Positions 5,496 through 6,830 of a stretch of 6,830 bases of DNA are shown here, piece after piece. Numbering within the stretch: position 1 is the stretch's first letter; the number at the start of each line of letters is the position of its first letter. The translations under genes and the position numbers were made by a program. The stretch comes from Chloroflexota bacterium (lineage in GTDB: Bacteria > Chloroflexota > Dehalococcoidia > UBA3495), in the NCBI GenBank assembly GCA_022571575.1, contig JACZXN010000094.1:1-6830 (forward strand), given 5' to 3'. The notes beneath the pieces are model-generated. The model was not told where the DNA came from. It did not search any database and saw nothing but the letters and a program-made list of their open reading frames with translations.

Positions 5496-6314
5496 ATGGA
5501 TCTCGGACTGAAGGACAAGCACGCGTTCGTGGGCGGCGGCGGCCGCGGCATCGGCAAGGCCATCGCGCTGGAACTGGCCCGGGAGGGCGTGGATGTGGTG
5601 ATAGCATCGCGGACGCTCTCCGAACTGGAAAAAAGCGCCAAGGAGATCGAGGACATCACGGGCCGAAGGATCATCCCCATGGCCCTGGACGTGACCTCCC
5701 GCGAACAGGTCGACCGGGTCATGGCCGCCGCGGCCAGCCAGTTGGGGGGCCTGGACATCCTGGTCAACAGCGCATCGCTGCCCGGCGGCTCACCGGGAGC
5801 GGTCGGTCCCATCGACACCGTCGTCGATGAGGACCTGCTCGGCGACTTCGACGTCAAGTACGTCGGCGCGTTGCGCTGCGCCCGGGCGGCCATTCCCTTC
5901 ATGAAGGAACAGCCGTGGGGCCGGATCATCAACATCAGCGGCGGCAACGCCCGGAACGCCGGCAACCTGAGCGGCGGGGCCCGCAACGTGTCCCTGGTCC
6001 ACCTGACCAAGACCCTGGCCATTCAGGTGGGAAAATTCGGCATCACCGTCAACTGCATCCACCCCGGCACCACCCGCACCGAACGGACCGTGGGTATGTT
6101 GGAGGCCCGCGCCAAGACACTGGGCGTCACTCCCGAAGAGGTCGAAGCCCAGGACTTCGCCGACGGATCGCCCAGGGGCAACGCCATCAACCGCATGGTC
6201 GATGCCTCGGAGATCGGCTACCTGACGGCCTATCTGGCGTCGGACAAGGCCTGGGCGGTGACCGGCGAAGTCATCATGGCCGGCGGCGGCACCGGGAACG
6301 CGGTCTATTACTAG
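5496..6314 (+). CDS. SDR-family protein lacking the catalytic Tyr and Lys
   Basis: This 272-aa protein has the classical short-chain dehydrogenase/reductase fold: nucleotide-binding 'GGGGRGIGKA' (13-22), 'IASRT' (36-40), 'LDV' (64-66), 'DILVNSAS' (87-94, in place of NNAG) and 'INISGG' with Ser148. After Ser148 the usual Tyr-x-x-x-Lys is absent. Aligning on 'LVHLTKTLA' (167-175) puts Gly160 at the Tyr position and Asn164 at the Lys position, in a Gly-Gly-Ala-Arg-Asn segment (160-164). The helix-4 Asn also appears to be Lys121. 'GITVNCIHPGTTRTE' (182-196) is intact, so this is not a decayed gene. It resembles an SDR subgroup with 'GARN' at this site, which may use different chemistry or bind without the standard reduction. 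The ATG at 5496 has AGAGGAG 8 nt upstream and a promoter at 5407-5435. It is divergent from fdh. Confidence 0.9.
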   Translation: MDLGLKDKHAFVGGGGRGIGKAIALELAREGVDVVIASRTLSELEKSAKEIEDITGRRIIPMALDVTSREQVDRVMAAAASQLGGLDILVNSASLPGGSPGAVGPIDTVVDEDLLGDFDVKYVGALRCARAAIPFMKEQPWGRIINISGGNARNAGNLSGGARNVSLVHLTKTLAIQVGKFGITVNCIHPGTTRTERTVGMLEARAKTLGVTPEEVEAQDFADGSPRGNAINRMVDASEIGYLTAYLASDKAWAVTGEVIMAGGGTGNAVYY

Positions 6315-6347
6315 GCGGCGGCGCCCGGTCTGACCCACGAAATTCGA

Positions 6348-6384
6348 CGGGGCGTCTTTGCTCTCTTCAGGGCCTGACGCCCCG
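6348..6384 (+). terminator. Stem-loop downstream of the SDR gene
   Basis: CGGGGCGTC (6348-6356) pairs perfectly with GACGCCCCG (6376-6384) around a 19-nt loop, followed by GTTTAG. The 9-bp GC stem is strong, but the T-run is only three bases and the loop is large. It may be a weak terminator or attenuator between the SDR gene and the small gene at 6406, or an mRNA-stabilising hairpin. Confidence 0.4.
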
Positions 6385-6405
6385 GTTTAGGTGATCAGCT
6401 TACCC

Positions 6406-6606
6406 ATGGCGACAAACGACCAGACAGAACTAGACCAGGACTTGGCCGAGGTCCGCCGCCGGGTGGAGGCTCTGGCCAACGAAATGCGGGGCCTGGGCAT
6501 CGACCTGCGGGTTTCGGCGGAGGAATACGGCCCGGAACGGGACTTTGACGGGACCGTCACCCGCACGATAACTTTCAGTTTCAAGATCGCCCAGCAGGAC
6601 GACTGA
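6406..6606 (+). CDS. Small acidic hypothetical protein
   Basis: A 66-aa protein that I do not recognise. Residues ~5-30 are strongly charged with a leucine/valine/methionine spacing that suggests an amphipathic helix or short coiled coil ('LDQDLAEVRRRVEALANEMR'). The second half, 'TVTRTITFSFKIAQQDD', looks like a beta hairpin with an acidic end. There is no signal peptide or membrane segment. The ATG at 6406 is preceded by AGGTGA about 11 nt upstream. An in-frame GTG at 6391 would add five residues, but it lies inside that possible binding site. It lies 91 bp after the SDR stop, with a hairpin between them, and converges on the MetE-like gene 37 bp away. The frame is complete, with codon use like its neighbours. 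Confidence 0.55.
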   Translation: MATNDQTELDQDLAEVRRRVEALANEMRGLGIDLRVSAEEYGPERDFDGTVTRTITFSFKIAQQDD

Positions 6607-6628
6607 CTCCCCAGGGGCCGTCCGGTCC

Positions 6629-6655
6629 TCACCAGAGTTCTTATCACCAGAGTTC
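6629..6655. repeat. 12-bp direct repeat at the end of the MetE-like gene
   Basis: TCACCAGAGTTC occurs at 6629-6640 and 6644-6655, a 15-bp period. On the minus strand this repeats the final Glu-Leu-Trp-stop codons just beyond the real stop. It is probably a small slippage duplication. Confidence 0.6.
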
Positions 6656-6830
6656 GAGGCTGGCGAGCCGGGCGCCCTCGACCATGGACTCCAGTTTGGC
6701 CCAGGCGATCCGCGATTCCACGCGGCGTCCCCAGGCGGAGGTCCCGAAGCCGCAATCGTTGCCCACCATCAGGTTCTCTTTGCCCACAACCTGGGCGTAC
6801 CGGACGATCCGCTGGGCGATCAGTTCGGGG
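6644..6830 (-). CDS. MetE-like (cobalamin-independent methionine synthase family) protein, C-terminal part
   Basis: Only the last 61 codons are in the window; the gene enters from the right edge. The sequence 'AQRIVRYAQVVGKENLMVGN' followed by 'DCGFGT' is the zinc-binding end of the MetE/UROD-like barrel, in which the Cys of 'DCGF' is a zinc ligand activating a thiol. 'IAWAKLESMVEGARLASLEL' completes the last helix. This ending is common in 'methionine synthase II' family proteins of about 350-380 aa, which include thiol methyltransferases and coenzyme-M-type alkyltransferases, and these are often annotated as methionine synthase without proof. The true acceptor cannot be told from the tail. 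The stop at 6644-6646 is followed by a near copy of the last codons. Confidence 0.85.
   Translation of the reverse strand, partial: PELIAQRIVRYAQVVGKENLMVGNDCGFGTSAWGRRVESRIAWAKLESMVEGARLASLELW

Overview
This window looks like part of a GC-rich environmental bacterial genome. It carries small catabolic and redox genes: NAD-dependent formate dehydrogenase, an MBL-fold hydrolase, a DinB-like protein, a tandem alpha/beta-barrel protein, an atypical SDR and a MetE-like methyltransferase. This mix is reminiscent of Chloroflexota (SAR202/Dehalococcoidia-like) bins, but that placement is inference from gene style, not an identified match. No rRNA, tRNA, CRISPR array, insertion sequence or phage gene was seen.

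Layout. 1-~780 (-): internal part of glnE (glutamine synthetase adenylyltransferase), cut by the window edge on one side and by an abrupt break on the other. ~836-1026 (+): C-terminal part of an IscA/HesB-type Fe-S assembly protein lacking its N-terminus and broken inside its Cys-Gly-Cys motif. ~1027-1344 (-): N-terminal ~106 residues of an unrecognised protein running into the antisense of the iscA piece. Three broken genes butted together in about 350 bp point to a rearrangement or an assembly/amplification chimera.

3561-1344 (-): an orderly operon, in transcription order a two-repeat EthD/Dabb-like protein, an MBL-fold hydrolase, a DinB-superfamily protein and the truncated unknown. All three intergenic gaps are exactly 19 nt. 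A candidate promoter lies near 3600-3634. 3562-4070 has no intact gene. It holds a nested hairpin (3692-3723), a REP/MITE-like palindrome (3746-3834) and an apparent 5' remnant of an MFS transporter gene (3918-4049).

5126-4071 (-): complete NAD-dependent formate dehydrogenase with the known catalytic residues. 5127-5495: divergent intergenic region with a 16-bp-period triple repeat and a good sigma70-type promoter reading right. 5496-6314 (+): an SDR-fold protein with a good nucleotide-binding motif but without the catalytic Tyr and Lys. It is followed by a stem-loop, a small acidic protein (6406-6606, +) and, convergent, the C-terminus of a MetE-like (cobalamin-independent methionine synthase family) protein (6830-6644, -).

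Formate oxidation (NADH supply), a methyl/thiol-transferase-type gene and several small redox or hydrolytic genes suggest a C1 and small-molecule catabolic neighbourhood. No pathway can be proved from this window. The most notable items are the mosaic left end, the evenly spaced four-gene operon, the catalytic-residue-poor SDR and the triple repeat between fdh and the SDR gene. I did not find convincing evidence of a wholly new defence, RNA or mobile system.
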